A stretch of DNA of 33,043 nucleotides from an uncultured Lachnospiraceae bacterium (GTDB taxonomy: Bacteria > Bacillota > Clostridia > Lachnospirales > Lachnospiraceae): positions 100,065 to 133,107 of the forward strand of contig CAJUPJ010000005.1 of the NCBI GenBank assembly GCA_910588655.1. The letters are read 5' to 3'. Of the stretch, positions 33,019 through 33,043 are shown piece after piece (the stretch's first letter is position 1; each line of letters starts with the position of its first letter). The translations under genes and the position numbers were made by a program. Under the pieces are notes generated by a model. It had not been told where the DNA came from. It did not search any database and worked only from the letters and a program-made list of their open reading frames with translations.

Positions 33019-33043
33019 TGCTCTGCGGCTAAAAGCCTCTGAT

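Overview
The window looks like chromosome from an AT-rich, Gram-positive, probably spore-forming member of the Clostridia, most likely Lachnospiraceae. The evidence is the gdpP-rplI-dnaB order, an adenylate kinase with a four-cysteine zinc lid, a short 449-residue Pgi, strong GGAGG ribosome binding sites, a PdaA-type deacetylase and very large hybrid histidine kinases. The species assignment is inference from gene content.

Layout. 1-148: 5' end of a minus-strand coiled-coil gene built of 33-bp repeats. 575-1924: pgi. 2186-6082: dnaB, rplI and gdpP, one minus-strand operon with a near-consensus promoter. 6196-7056: an RlmI-like methyltransferase. 8066-11851: potABCD, a polyamine importer operon read on the minus strand. 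12268-19764: a signalling block of two giant hybrid kinases and a double-receiver protein. 20012-21908: adk-map-infA, cut off from the rest of the ribosomal-protein superoperon. 22367-23829: a complete IS4-family insertion sequence with an 11-bp target duplication. 23863-28119: a small secreted protein followed by a two-gene FtsX/ATPase ABC system, a bacteriocin- or peptide-like arrangement. 28211-31230: PdaA-like deacetylase, TrmH-family methyltransferase, Nudix hydrolase and an AAC(6')-like acetyltransferase. 32138-32986: a CvfB-like S1 protein.

The most unusual content lies in the gene-free stretches. At least five related long palindromic elements (7155-7664, 7784-8069, 11946-12114, 31324-31602, 31726-32036), plus a 283-bp fold-back nested in the first, share terminal boxes resembling ATAATTTCCAGTTAT. 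Four of the units (B, D, E and the nested one) also share a conserved core. In each of these the core surrounds an apical hairpin whose sequence differs from copy to copy while its base pairing is kept. Four elements form two pairs, each pair joined by a related spacer of about 120 bp, and the two pairs lie 24 kb apart in opposite orientation. I know of no described family that matches; this is my best candidate for an undescribed system (a non-autonomous mobile element or a structured RNA).

Genes that plausibly work together: PotABCD form one importer; the 7TM-HK-REC-HPt kinase and the adjacent double-receiver protein form a likely phosphorelay; the permease and ATPase at 24512-28119 form one transporter, possibly handling the secreted 131-residue protein.
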